Of a DNA stretch of 64,000 bases, positions 8,674 to 17,507 are shown piece by piece (position 1 is the stretch's first letter; every line of letters starts with the position of its first letter). Both the position numbers and the translations under genes were made by a program. Location of the stretch: contig NZ_CP011040.1 in NCBI RefSeq assembly GCF_000238255.3, forward strand, positions 1,178,001 through 1,242,000, read 5' to 3'. The notes under the pieces were generated by a model. That model made no database searches, had not been told where the DNA came from, and saw only the letters and a program-made list of their open reading frames with translations. The stretch comes from Pseudoalteromonas spongiae UST010723-006. Lineage in GTDB: Bacteria; Pseudomonadota; Gammaproteobacteria; Enterobacterales; Alteromonadaceae.

Positions 8674-9963
8674 ATGACACGTAAAGCGCTTGCAAGTGCT
8701 ATTTTGGTTTCCCTACTGAGCGCCTGCGGTTCAGACAAGCACACCGTAATTGACAATACTCCGGTTGTAGATCAGCCTTCTGAGCCTCATCCAGAACTTG
8801 AATTACCTGCGGGTCGCCTAGCGATCAACTCTCCCGGTTCGAATCAAGTTAGTATTTATGATTTAACTAGCAATCAAGTCATTAACACATTTTCTGTTAC
8901 TAACACTGTATCTGCACTTTATGCCAGCCCTAATGGTCGCTATGCGGTAGCAATTCAGCGTAACGATAACCTAGTTGAATTTATTGATGGCGGTATTTAT
9001 TTAGAAGAACACGGCGATCATCATGATCTGCATGAAGATGCCCCATCTGCTAACTCGTTTGAATTACTCGATGTAAAACCAACGCACTATGTGCCTGTTG
9101 GTGAGCAAGCATTGGTATTTTTTGACGGTGATAAAGACGCATCTGCAGATGCCGGGTTTGCAATTATTTCTGACGAAAGTATTACTGAAAGCCGCATTGT
9201 TGCTGAACACCATTATGAAACCTATCAACACGGTACAGGACAAATTCGTGATGGCTTCGTACTTGCCACTATTCGTGATGTAAACAGTGAAACATCGTTA
9301 CCTGAAACAATTGGTTTATTTGAAGTACATAACGATCACTTCCACCAAGAACAAACATTTGAACACGCGTGCCCTGATCTTCACGGTAGTTTCCAAACTG
9401 AAGACTATATCGCGTTTGCGTGTAATGACGGCGTTGTAAAAGTAAAACAAGAAGGTGAGTTATTCACGTCTAGCAAAATCGCTAACCCAGAAGAATTACC
9501 AGTCGGAGTGCGCATTGGTAAATTTATTGGTAGCAAGGAAAACAACACGATTATCGGCTTATCACGCGGGGGCGTATTTGCTGTTGATTTAACAACAGAT
9601 GAAATTAGCCCATTCCAATGGCAAGCTGAAGGTATTACTAGCTACTTAGCGTACGGTGTTAGCGGTGATGAAGAATCAATCGTCGTATTAGACGAAGCTG
9701 GCTATATTAATGTGTATAACCAAGAATCGCAGTGGCAAAGTGTCGCACGTTTCGCCGCGATTACGGAACTAGATGCTGAAAAAAGCGCTAAGCTTATTGC
9801 AAATAAAGCAAATAATCACGTTTACCTAGCGTACGGCAATACCGTGTATCAAATTGATATAGAACATCAAACAGTTGATGAAGTTGCAACCTTTGAAGAT
9901 GGTATTGGCAACCTAACTTGGTTAGGCGCGTTTGAAGAAGAAGAGCACGAACACGACCATTAA
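8674..9963 (+). CDS. AztD-like zinc metallochaperone lipoprotein
   Basis: 429 residues. The signal peptide ends in a lipobox (LLSAC, Cys18), so it should be anchored to a membrane on the periplasmic side. The rest looks like a seven-bladed propeller of YncE/AztD type (NSPGSNQVSIYDLTSNQVI). A His/Asp-rich flap, EEHGDHHDLHED (about residues 111-122), resembles the zinc-binding loop of AztD, with a second acidic-His tail (EEEEHEHDH) at the C-terminus. AztD hands zinc to the AztC solute-binding protein, but no aztABC lies here. Two Zur-like boxes precede it, so expression under zinc starvation is expected. The family call rests on remembered sequence similarity plus the operator. Confidence 0.75.
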   Translation: MTRKALASAILVSLLSACGSDKHTVIDNTPVVDQPSEPHPELELPAGRLAINSPGSNQVSIYDLTSNQVINTFSVTNTVSALYASPNGRYAVAIQRNDNLVEFIDGGIYLEEHGDHHDLHEDAPSANSFELLDVKPTHYVPVGEQALVFFDGDKDASADAGFAIISDESITESRIVAEHHYETYQHGTGQIRDGFVLATIRDVNSETSLPETIGLFEVHNDHFHQEQTFEHACPDLHGSFQTEDYIAFACNDGVVKVKQEGELFTSSKIANPEELPVGVRIGKFIGSKENNTIIGLSRGGVFAVDLTTDEISPFQWQAEGITSYLAYGVSGDEESIVVLDEAGYINVYNQESQWQSVARFAAITELDAEKSAKLIANKANNHVYLAYGNTVYQIDIEHQTVDEVATFEDGIGNLTWLGAFEEEEHEHDH

Positions 9964-10045
9964 TAAGCGCATATTTTATATTTAAACAAAAAAATACGCT
10001 TATCGGTTTAACGCTTTCACTTTGGTTTCCCATTAAAGTGATCTT

Positions 10046-10074
10046 AATGCCGGCAAGGCTACATTGCCGGCATT
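10046..10074. terminator. Hairpin after the AztD-like gene
   Basis: Perfect 11-bp stem AATGCCGGCAA (10046-10056) and TTGCCGGCATT (10064-10074) with a seven-base loop, between the convergent AztD-like and GrpB-like genes. The T tract is short (TTCTTTAT), so it may act as a modest terminator or a 3-prime stabiliser for the plus-strand transcript. Confidence 0.6.
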
Positions 10075-10129
10075 CTTTATCTGAAACTTCCTAATAAAAT
10101 TTAAAACAGTTAGATAAAAACTGACTGAT

Positions 10130-10651
10130 TTACGCTAAACGTGCCAATACGTCTTTCACAAAAGGCGATTTTGCTTTGCCGTAGTCATCTTGAACGGTAT
10201 TACCTTCAGCTAGTACCGCTTTCTTTTTTGCTTCATAAGCAGCTCTATCTTCTGGATTTTCGAGCATATGTTGTTTGTAAGCGACTTGTTTTAAATGCTC
10301 TTCGCTATTGTGTTCAATAACATGTAAATGCACATTAAACACTTCACCATTATATTTAACGCCTATGTCTTTACGCGGGCGTGTTGCTGGAAAAGGCTTA
10401 TTACTGTGTTGGTCAACAAAGCCAAACTGCTTGATGTATTCGACTGCCGATTCCAATTCACCTGGTTGATATAAAATAGAAATATCAATGATGCCCTTGC
10501 CGGCAACATAAAATGATGACGAGCCAAAATGTAAAAAGGTAAAACGAGGATCATCAAGGCGTTGCATAATATGCGTTGCGACGGTTAAAAATTCTTCTCG
10601 CCAAGGGTTAAAGCTAGCTGGCACTAATTTATAACTACAAAATTCAATCAT
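10130..10651 (-). CDS. GrpB/UPF0157 family nucleotidyltransferase-fold protein
   Basis: 173 residues. The stretch FLHFGSSSFYVAGKGIIDISI matches the GrpB family motif (HIGSTSVPGLAGKPIIDI), and VHLHVIEHNSEEHLKQVAYK matches the family's second block. The fold belongs to the nucleotidyltransferase superfamily, but the biological role of the family is poorly known. The first Gly-Ser pair is kept, although the usual proline of the loop is replaced (FYVAGK). The start at 10651 has no overlap with other genes. A Fur box about 105 bases upstream could affect it or the divergent RNA candidate. Confidence 0.75.
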   Translation of the reverse strand: MIEFCSYKLVPASFNPWREEFLTVATHIMQRLDDPRFTFLHFGSSSFYVAGKGIIDISILYQPGELESAVEYIKQFGFVDQHSNKPFPATRPRKDIGVKYNGEVFNVHLHVIEHNSEEHLKQVAYKQHMLENPEDRAAYEAKKKAVLAEGNTVQDDYGKAKSPFVKDVLARLA

Positions 10652-10754
10652 TGAAATGTCTTAAAAACAATTTTGTTTAATATAACGCTTTGTTAGTTAG
10701 CGATAAATAGTTTCTCGGTAGATGAAGTTTATTTGTTACAGATCAATAAACACT

Positions 10755-10773
10755 ATTGAGAATAATTATCAAT
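10755..10773. promoter_or_regulatory. Fur box between the GrpB-like gene and a candidate small RNA
   Basis: ATTGAGAATAATTATCAAT is a 19-bp palindrome with one mismatched pair. It is the 7-1-7 Fur consensus TGATAAT-N-ATTATCA with a single change. A weaker palindrome TATCAATCTGATA follows at 10788-10800. The only plausible targets are the minus-strand GrpB-like gene and a plus-strand transcript ending at 11004. Confidence 0.7.
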
Positions 10774-10824
10774 TCACTTAAAATAAATATCAATCTGATA
10801 CAGTGTTTTTGTCTAAAATAATGC

Positions 10825-11004
10825 CAATTCAGTTAGCGCAGTTATATTGCTAAACACCTTATGTGCTAACAATTCGTGATTTCGGTGAAGTGGTTTAACT
10901 GTGCCTGTATTTACACACCTTCCCTGGTTTTTAGTAACGATGGGCTGTAATTCAGCCTTATTCCACTAAGTTAACAAACCAAAGGGCACGCACGTGCCCT
11001 TTTA
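10825..11004 (+). ncRNA. Candidate Fur-controlled small RNA
   Basis: No protein frame is supported here. The segment starts below a Fur box (10755-10773) and a TAAAAT -10-like hexamer (10814-10819). It carries a 5-prime hairpin, GTTAGCGCA (10832-10840) with TGTGCTAAC (10862-10870), a small GGCTG/CAGCC hairpin (10943-10957), and a perfect terminator AAAGGGCACG/CGTGCCCTTT (10981-11002) with TTTTATCTTT on the plus strand. The layout is what RyhB-type iron-responsive RNAs show, but no RyhB core sequence was recognised. The 5-prime end is an estimate. The terminator may instead serve the AraC gene on the other strand, where its T tract is poorer. Confidence 0.4.
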
Positions 11005-11042
11005 TCTTTCAAATACATGGGCTGTTGCAAAAACTAACAATT

Positions 11043-11915
11043 TCAATTAATTAAGTTGTGGTTAATGAGTTGTTGACGAAACTTACGCGGCGTACATCCT
11101 TTAAACGCTAGAAAACGACGATTAAAGTTAGACACGTTATTAAAACCGCATTGGTCGCTGATCACCGAAATGGGTGATGAACTGGTCACCAACAGCTTGC
11201 ACGCTTTACCAATGCGTAAACGATTAATAAACTCAGTGAGCGTGCATTCGGTGCGCTGTTTAAAATAGCGATGAAAGTGGTTGGTTGACATATGCGCCAG
11301 TTCTGCAAGTTGATCGGCGTATAAATTATCTGTGTAGTGTTGGTATATAAACTCAATCACTTGGTTAAGTTTGCCGTTATCTTGTTCCATCTGCTTACCA
11401 AATGCGAACATTGGGGTTGATAAAGTAACTTGTTCGACGTCGTGCTGCATTTTATCTAGCAAATCGAGTAATAAAAACAAACGCTGAGTTGCCCCCGCAT
11501 TATCCATAGCTTCAAATAACGCTTTTGCTTCAATTGCGCATTCTTTTGAATACTTAATGCCTTTTAGCGAACGCGCTAACATTGGCAGTAAGCCTTGCAA
11601 TTCTTTATGGTCACGCGCTAGCTTATCAAGCCATTTTACGGGAATTTGCGCTACATACACGATTTGCTCTGAGCCATCTTGGTTTGCTTCAGATTGCCAT
11701 GTGTGCGGTAAATTAGGCCCGACAAAAACCAAATCTAGCTCACCATATTCCTCAATATGATCGCCAATATGGCGCATACCTTTACTGTTTAATGTTAGGC
11801 AAATTTCATATTCAGGATGGTAGTGCCAACTGAACGGCAGATATGGCATCAGGTATTTATGATACCGCCATGACGCATCGGTAGGCGTTATCACCTTTTC
11901 GCAAAATGCACGCAT
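11043..11915 (-). CDS. AraC-family transcriptional regulator of the GlcNAc operon
   Basis: 290 residues. The N-terminal cupin-like sensor region (FSWHYHPEYEICLTLNSKG) binds a ligand, and the C-terminal pair of helix-turn-helix motifs (LAELAHMSTNHFHRYFKQRT and SVISDQCGFNNVSNFNRRF) binds DNA. It is divergent from the FucP-type permease, ROK kinase and GH20 genes with a 646-bp gap between them. It is therefore the natural local regulator, with a GlcNAc or chitobiose-like sugar as the likely effector. This link is by position only. Confidence 0.9.
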   Translation of the reverse strand: MRAFCEKVITPTDASWRYHKYLMPYLPFSWHYHPEYEICLTLNSKGMRHIGDHIEEYGELDLVFVGPNLPHTWQSEANQDGSEQIVYVAQIPVKWLDKLARDHKELQGLLPMLARSLKGIKYSKECAIEAKALFEAMDNAGATQRLFLLLDLLDKMQHDVEQVTLSTPMFAFGKQMEQDNGKLNQVIEFIYQHYTDNLYADQLAELAHMSTNHFHRYFKQRTECTLTEFINRLRIGKACKLLVTSSSPISVISDQCGFNNVSNFNRRFLAFKGCTPRKFRQQLINHNLIN

Positions 11916-12430
11916 AATTTAATAACTAACTTAATTCAATTACTACAAACCATTTCAACAGAATCGTGCATAACAAAAGATACTATTCTATCAAGTAACG
12001 ATACTTTTCAATTTTATCGTTAAGTTGTATTTCAGACTATTCGCTAAAAGTCGAACAAGTATGTACCTATAAAATTAACGGGTTACTTATTAAAGTGGTT
12101 TAAAATAACCTAAATGCTGTGATACCGGCTTCAGCTCCTGTTTTGTTTGGAGTAATTTGATTCGATATTTACAATAAGTAGATCCGCTTATCTCAAAAAA
12201 CTCTCAAAACTTACAACATTTCAGCGGTGATGGGCGCATTCAATTAACGCTCCATCAAAAGTCAAAATCACGCCTGAAACGATCGAAAACTGCAGTTAGC
12301 TTGATTGAAAAGTATTATTAATAAATAGAAAAATACCGCTATCTATTTCTTTATCTTGGCACACTAGATAACGTTTACAGTCTACTCGGTATTTCCCCCT
12401 AAGAAATCACCTTACAGGACATGTAAGCGC

Positions 12431-12492
12431 GAGGCTGTGGCAATCCCCTTGTTTTTGTCTGCCCGTCAAAAATTAATTTTTGTCGCAGCCTC
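12431..12492 (+). promoter_or_regulatory. Structured leader hairpin upstream of the sugar permease
   Basis: The 646-bp gap 11916-12561 has no gene. Near its right end GAGGCTGTGGC (12431-12441) pairs with GTCGCAGCCTC (12482-12492) in an 11-bp stem with two wobbles. The loop contains the self-complementary AAAAATTAATTTTT (12468-12481). It lies about 70 bases before the permease start and could be a 5-prime leader structure or a repeat unit. There is no T tract after it, so it is not an ordinary terminator. The rest of the gap must hold the divergent promoters, which I cannot place firmly. Confidence 0.4.
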
Positions 12493-12561
12493 ACCCATAC
12501 GCTCTTGGCGAACGAAAAATACTAATAAACGAATAAAGCCAATAATAAACAGGAAATAATC

Positions 12562-13806
12562 ATGAAAGCCTATCCCGTCGTGCTCTTAGTCTTAATCACC
12601 TTTTTTGTGATTTCGTTTGTTTCAAACCTACTCGGCCCTATTTTTCCCGCACTGATTGAAAGCTATCAAATTGGTCTGATGTTAGCTGGATTTTTCCCCT
12701 TTGCCTTTTTTGCCGCATACGGCTTAATGTCAATCCCAGCGGGACTAATCGCACAAAAAAAAGGGGAAAAATTTGTTATTTTACTGGCGTTTGCGTTGGC
12801 GGCACTCGGCGCTATATTATTTGTATTATTGCCTAATTTTGCTATGGCAATGTTTGCGCTGTTTACCATTGGCAGTGCGATGGCACTACTACAAGTAGCG
12901 ATTAATCCGCTGCTTCGACGCGCCGGTGGCGAGCAAAACTTTGCCGCTTATTCTGTATCGGCTCAATTATTATTTGGTGCAGCAGCGGCATTATCACCAT
13001 TAGTGTACAGCACTCTGGTTAGCCACATTGAAAATGGTACACCAACTGGGCAACTACTTGCGGCCTTCACTGAACCAAATAAAGCGTGGCTAATTATGTA
13101 TGCGCTATTTGCGGTTATTAGCTTAGTGATGTTGGCCATTACTTTTTTTACTCCAATCGCGCGCGAGCCTCAGCAACAACAGAACAGCAACCTTGCCGAT
13201 TCGTTAGCACTTTTTAAAGACAAAACCGTATTACTGTCTTTTATTGCAATTGCCTGTTATGTCGGTTTAGAGCAAGGCATTGCGAACTCGATTTCGGTCT
13301 TTTTAGAGACTTACCACGGACTTGATCCCAATACCCAAGGCACTGAAGTGGTCAGTCAGTTTTGGTTATTTTTAACCATTGGCTGTGTATTAGGGTTAGT
13401 GCTGTTAAAAGTGCTCGACGCTAAATTAGTGCTAAAACTGTTTTCTCTGGGTGCTGCAGCGTCACTTGCTTGCGCTATTTTTGGCAGCAAGCAAGTTGCG
13501 CTTGTGGCGTTTCCAGCAGCAGGCTTCTTTTTATCAATTATGTGGTCTGTACTGTTCTCACTTGCGCTAAATTCGGTTGCAAACGGTCACAGTGCAGTGT
13601 CTGGTATTTTATGTACTGGCATTATAGGTGGTGCGTTAGCATCGCCGATTATTGGCTTTATCGCAGAGTTTTCAGACGATTTACGTGTAGCACTGTTAGT
13701 GTTGTTTATTCCACTGGGCTTTATTTTCAGCGTTAGTATTTGGGCTAAGCCGCTGATTAAAAATCACACCATTCAATTTAATAAAAAACGTATCGCAGTA
13801 GATTAA
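12562..13806 (+). CDS. FucP-type MFS sugar transporter, probable GlcNAc permease
   Basis: 414 residues with about twelve hydrophobic segments, of the fucose-galactose-glucose:H+ symporter (FHS) branch of the major facilitator family (FFVISFVSNLLGPIFPALI, FAAYGLMSIPAGLIAQKKGEK). It heads an operon with a ROK sugar kinase and a GH20 hexosaminidase, which points to uptake of GlcNAc or chitobiose, the role given to NagP in related marine bacteria. The ribosome site is AGGAAA before ATG. The kinase starts 10 bases after its stop. The substrate is inferred from neighbours. Confidence 0.88.
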   Translation: MKAYPVVLLVLITFFVISFVSNLLGPIFPALIESYQIGLMLAGFFPFAFFAAYGLMSIPAGLIAQKKGEKFVILLAFALAALGAILFVLLPNFAMAMFALFTIGSAMALLQVAINPLLRRAGGEQNFAAYSVSAQLLFGAAAALSPLVYSTLVSHIENGTPTGQLLAAFTEPNKAWLIMYALFAVISLVMLAITFFTPIAREPQQQQNSNLADSLALFKDKTVLLSFIAIACYVGLEQGIANSISVFLETYHGLDPNTQGTEVVSQFWLFLTIGCVLGLVLLKVLDAKLVLKLFSLGAAASLACAIFGSKQVALVAFPAAGFFLSIMWSVLFSLALNSVANGHSAVSGILCTGIIGGALASPIIGFIAEFSDDLRVALLVLFIPLGFIFSVSIWAKPLIKNHTIQFNKKRIAVD

Positions 13807-13816
13807 GAGAGCAGTA

Positions 13817-14683
13817 ATGACTAGTTGCAATACCCCGTTTATTACCTGTGTTGACTTAGGCGGCACTAAACTTGCCATCGCAAACATTGCAGATGGCAAG
13901 ATTATTAAATCGCATACCTTGCCAATTGATGCGAGCTTAAGTAAAGACGACTTTAACGCGTTTTTATTTAATAATTTAGCCCCCTTTGTAACAAAGGCAT
14001 GCCGTGGCATTTGCATTGGTGTGCCAGGCTTAGTCGAGAGTGATAGCGGCTTTGTTATTGAGGTGCTCAATATTAAACACTGGCAAAATGTGGCGCTTAA
14101 AACGCTGCTTGAAGCGCGCTTTGCTCGGCCTGTTTTAGTGCATAACGATGCCAATTGTTTTACCTATGGCATTTATAAGAGCGAAGCCTATCAGGGTTAT
14201 GAAAATTTAGTCGGTGTCACCTTAGGCACAGGCCTTGGCGCGGGCTTAATCTTGAATGGCCGCCTTTATACCGGCAAACAATCTGCCGCTGGCGAGTTTG
14301 GTAGTTTCCCCTATTTAGACGGCATTATCGAAGACTATTGTTCAAGCCAGTTCTTTAAAAAACAAGGTTTAGATGGCGCTGCCACTTATCAGCAAGCACA
14401 AGCAGGTGATAACCGCGCACTGGCGGTGTTTGCCGAACTAGGTAAGCATTTAGGCCACGCACTAGTACAAGTAGTGCAAGCGTTTAACCCTGAAAAAGTG
14501 GTGTTTGGCGGTGCAATCGCCAAAAGTGCCCCACTGTTTATTGATGCGTTACAGCAAGCATTACTTAAGCAACTGCCGCAAAGCGTTTATAGCGCACTGC
14601 AAATTCATTACACCCAAGATACAAATACTGCGCTGTTTGGCGCTTATCAGCTTTTTTTAGAAGAGGTAGCAACAGGTGAATAA
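13817..14683 (+). CDS. ROK-family sugar kinase lacking the zinc motif
   Basis: 288 residues. The ATP-binding signature VDLGGTKLAIANI is at the N-terminus, the catalytic Asp is in LVHNDANCF, and the second glycine motif is GTGLGAGLILNGRLYTG. The usual ROK zinc finger (CxCGxxGCxE) is absent. At that place it has GEFGSFPYLDGIIEDYCSSQF, so this is a zinc-free ROK. In context it should phosphorylate GlcNAc, or a related hexose, freed by the hexosaminidase. Its last 8 bases overlap the GH20 start, which suggests translational coupling. Confidence 0.88.
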   Translation: MTSCNTPFITCVDLGGTKLAIANIADGKIIKSHTLPIDASLSKDDFNAFLFNNLAPFVTKACRGICIGVPGLVESDSGFVIEVLNIKHWQNVALKTLLEARFARPVLVHNDANCFTYGIYKSEAYQGYENLVGVTLGTGLGAGLILNGRLYTGKQSAAGEFGSFPYLDGIIEDYCSSQFFKKQGLDGAATYQQAQAGDNRALAVFAELGKHLGHALVQVVQAFNPEKVVFGGAIAKSAPLFIDALQQALLKQLPQSVYSALQIHYTQDTNTALFGAYQLFLEEVATGE

Positions 14684-17222
14684 GTTATTAGCCCTTTCTG
14701 TTTTATGTGTAGTAACACCGAAGCTTGTCAATGCCAACCAACACACCATCGATACGCTTGCCAACGAGCTTGATGTTAACTATCGCTTAATTAGTGCCAG
14801 CCCCAAAAGTTGCCCAGGCGATGAAAAAAAGTGTTACTTATCTGAGTTAACACTGACCAACCCAAGTGACCTTAAAGACACCAACTTTGCCATATTTTTT
14901 AGCCAATTGATGCCAATTTATGCTGTGGAATCACCGCACTTTGATATTAGCCATATCAACGGCGACGTTCACAAAATTTCCGCAAAAAAACACTTTAAAG
15001 GGTTTACTAAAAATACCCCAGAGGTGATCCATTTTTACAGCAAAGATTCGCAAATTACCCGTTCCGAATTTATGCCAAACTACATTATTAGCGATAGAGC
15101 TGCGAGCGATAAGGTAACTGCACGCAAGATTAAAAGCACCCATACTCGCATAGATCCTGAAACCGGTCTTGAGCGCCAGCCCTACCTTGCGCCATTTACC
15201 TCACTTGCGCAGTTACGCGTAAGCAAACAAGACCAAACGCCGTGGATGTCGCCACAATATCTCTATCAAACGCAGTTAAAACCGAGCCTTAACACGGCGC
15301 CAGTGAGTTTAATCCCGAAACCAAGTCGCCTTAACATTAATTCAGCCGATAATCTTGTAAAGCTCAGCAAGGGGCTAAACCTGTCACCTGAGCTTGCCAA
15401 CAATAACGCGCTGTCTGCGGCGTTAACACGCCTTGAACTGTTCGGTATTGGCCATTCCAAAACAGGCATTCCAACACAACTTAACATTGATAATACACTC
15501 GCCAATGAGGCCTATCAGTTAACCCTAGCGCCCAATGCCATTACCATCACAGCGAGCAGCAACACCGGTGCATTTTACGCACTAATGTCGATTGCGGGCT
15601 TAGTCAGCCTGGATAATTTAAGCGTACCAAGCCTTACCATAGTTGATGAACCGCATTTTGAATTTAGAGGTTTGCATATTGATGTGGCACGAAATTTCCG
15701 TAGTAAACAGTTTATCTTAGATACCTTGTCACAAATGGCGGCCTACAAACTCAATAAATTGCACCTCCATTTAGCCGACGATGAAGGTTGGCGCTTAGCC
15801 GTTAACGACTTACCAGAGCTGACCGAGGTCGGCGCATATCGCTGTTTTGACTTAACTGAAAGCGAATGTTTATTGCCACAATTAGGCGCAGGTATCGACA
15901 AATCGAGCCCAGTTAATGGCTTTTATAGCAAAGCAGACTACCAAGAGATTTTAAAATTTGCTGCGCTTAACCATATTGAAGTCATTCCATCGCTGGATAT
16001 GCCAGGGCATTCACGCGCTGCGGTAAAAGCCATGGATGCGCGTTACAGAAAATACATGCAAGTGGGCGAGCAACAAAAAGCCGAGCAGTACTGGTTAAGT
16101 GAAGCAAATGACACCACCCAATACTCATCAATTCAGCATTATAACGACAACACTCTCAATGTTTGTTTGCCAAGCACTTATACTTTTATTGAAAAAGTGA
16201 TTGATGAACTTATCGCGATGCACCACGAAGTTGGTGTAGAGCTTGCCACTTATCATATTGGTGCGGACGAAACGGCCGGTGCGTGGCTTAATAGCCCGGC
16301 ATGTAACGCCCTTAAAGCCAGCACACCTGAGCTAACCTCATTTAACGGCTACTTTATTGAAAAAGTATCGCAATTAGTCGCCAGCAAAGGGATAAAAGTA
16401 GCGGCTTGGAATGATGGTTTAGGTGATACTAATCCACAGAATATGCCGTCAAAGGTACAGTCTAACGGCTGGTCGATGATCACCGAGGGTGGCTACAAGG
16501 AAGTACACCAGCAAGCCAATTTAGGCTGGGATATGGTACTTTCTACACCCGAAGTTACCTACTTTGATTTCCCTTACCAAAGCCACCCTGAAGAGCGCGG
16601 CAATCATTGGGCGGCACGTGCCATTGACGGTTATAAAGTGTTTGGCTTTATGCCCGAAAACTTACCTGCTCACGCAGAAATTTGGCAAACCAAAGAGCAC
16701 CTCGCATATCGCGCTGATGATAACCAAGCGCGTCTAAACCAAGGTATTCAATTTAAAGGCTTGCAAGGCCATTTATGGAGCGAAATGTTACGTTCAGATA
16801 ACCAAGCCGAATACATGCTTTATCCGCGCTTATTGGCGCTAGCTGAACGCGCTTGGCACAAAGCCGACTGGCAACTTAGCTACGCTGAAAAAGGGCGTAT
16901 CTATGATAAGCAAAGCGGTGTGTTTACGGCACAAAAACAAGCCGAAAGGGATACTGATTGGCAGCGCTTCGCCGCGTTGGTTGGCTTAAAAGAAATTGCA
17001 AAGTTAGAAAAGCAAGGAGTATTTTATCGCGTACCAACCGTTGCAGCAGCGGTTAATAACGGCAAGCTAGATGCATTTACGCCTTACCCTGGCTTTGCAA
17101 TTGAGGTGCAAGATAAACAAGGCACTTGGCATGCAATTAACCACATCAAAGATGTAAACGATGCTCGTTATATTCGTGCGCGCAGTGAAACACGCGTTGG
17201 TAGAAGTCTTTCGTTAAAATAG
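14676..17222 (+). CDS. GH20 beta-N-acetylhexosaminidase (chitobiase type)
   Basis: 848 residues. Signal peptide, then an N-terminal carbohydrate-binding domain of chitobiase type (about 25-180), a GH20b-like domain, the GH20 TIM barrel (about 330-780) and a C-terminal chitobiase domain. The catalytic Asp-Glu pair is Asp531-Glu532 in YHIGADETAGAW. It releases GlcNAc from chitobiose and chitooligosaccharides by substrate-assisted catalysis in the periplasm or outside the cell. The start is GTG, overlapping the end of the kinase gene. It is the last gene of the operon, before a strong terminator. Confidence 0.95.
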   Translation: MNKLLALSVLCVVTPKLVNANQHTIDTLANELDVNYRLISASPKSCPGDEKKCYLSELTLTNPSDLKDTNFAIFFSQLMPIYAVESPHFDISHINGDVHKISAKKHFKGFTKNTPEVIHFYSKDSQITRSEFMPNYIISDRAASDKVTARKIKSTHTRIDPETGLERQPYLAPFTSLAQLRVSKQDQTPWMSPQYLYQTQLKPSLNTAPVSLIPKPSRLNINSADNLVKLSKGLNLSPELANNNALSAALTRLELFGIGHSKTGIPTQLNIDNTLANEAYQLTLAPNAITITASSNTGAFYALMSIAGLVSLDNLSVPSLTIVDEPHFEFRGLHIDVARNFRSKQFILDTLSQMAAYKLNKLHLHLADDEGWRLAVNDLPELTEVGAYRCFDLTESECLLPQLGAGIDKSSPVNGFYSKADYQEILKFAALNHIEVIPSLDMPGHSRAAVKAMDARYRKYMQVGEQQKAEQYWLSEANDTTQYSSIQHYNDNTLNVCLPSTYTFIEKVIDELIAMHHEVGVELATYHIGADETAGAWLNSPACNALKASTPELTSFNGYFIEKVSQLVASKGIKVAAWNDGLGDTNPQNMPSKVQSNGWSMITEGGYKEVHQQANLGWDMVLSTPEVTYFDFPYQSHPEERGNHWAARAIDGYKVFGFMPENLPAHAEIWQTKEHLAYRADDNQARLNQGIQFKGLQGHLWSEMLRSDNQAEYMLYPRLLALAERAWHKADWQLSYAEKGRIYDKQSGVFTAQKQAERDTDWQRFAALVGLKEIAKLEKQGVFYRVPTVAAAVNNGKLDAFTPYPGFAIEVQDKQGTWHAINHIKDVNDARYIRARSETRVGRSLSLK

Positions 17223-17229
17223 ACTGTGT

Positions 17230-17265
17230 GCGCCGCTTTACGTTTACGCTAGCCTAAAGCGGCGC
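17230..17265 (+). terminator. Terminator hairpin of the GlcNAc operon
   Basis: Perfect 11-bp stem GCGCCGCTTTA (17230-17240) and TAAAGCGGCGC (17255-17265), 14-base loop, seven bases after the GH20 stop. It is followed by AAATAATATAT rather than a T tract, so it may be partly a 3-prime stabilising structure. Confidence 0.6.
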
Positions 17266-17507
17266 AAATAATATATACCGATTTGCTACAAAGGGGTAAC
17301 TTTTAGTTATTTATAACAAAAGTATTAGCTCACCTAGCACCATGATTTAAATGATAAAATAGTACTTTTAAACAGCTTTACACACCTTTTCTGGGGATAA
17401 CCCTCTAATGATTATGGATGAAGGTATTAGTTTCCAAATAGACCAGCGATACTATTTAAATAGCAAACAACCATTTCATCATAAAAGGCTTATTTGTTTT
17501 TTGCATG

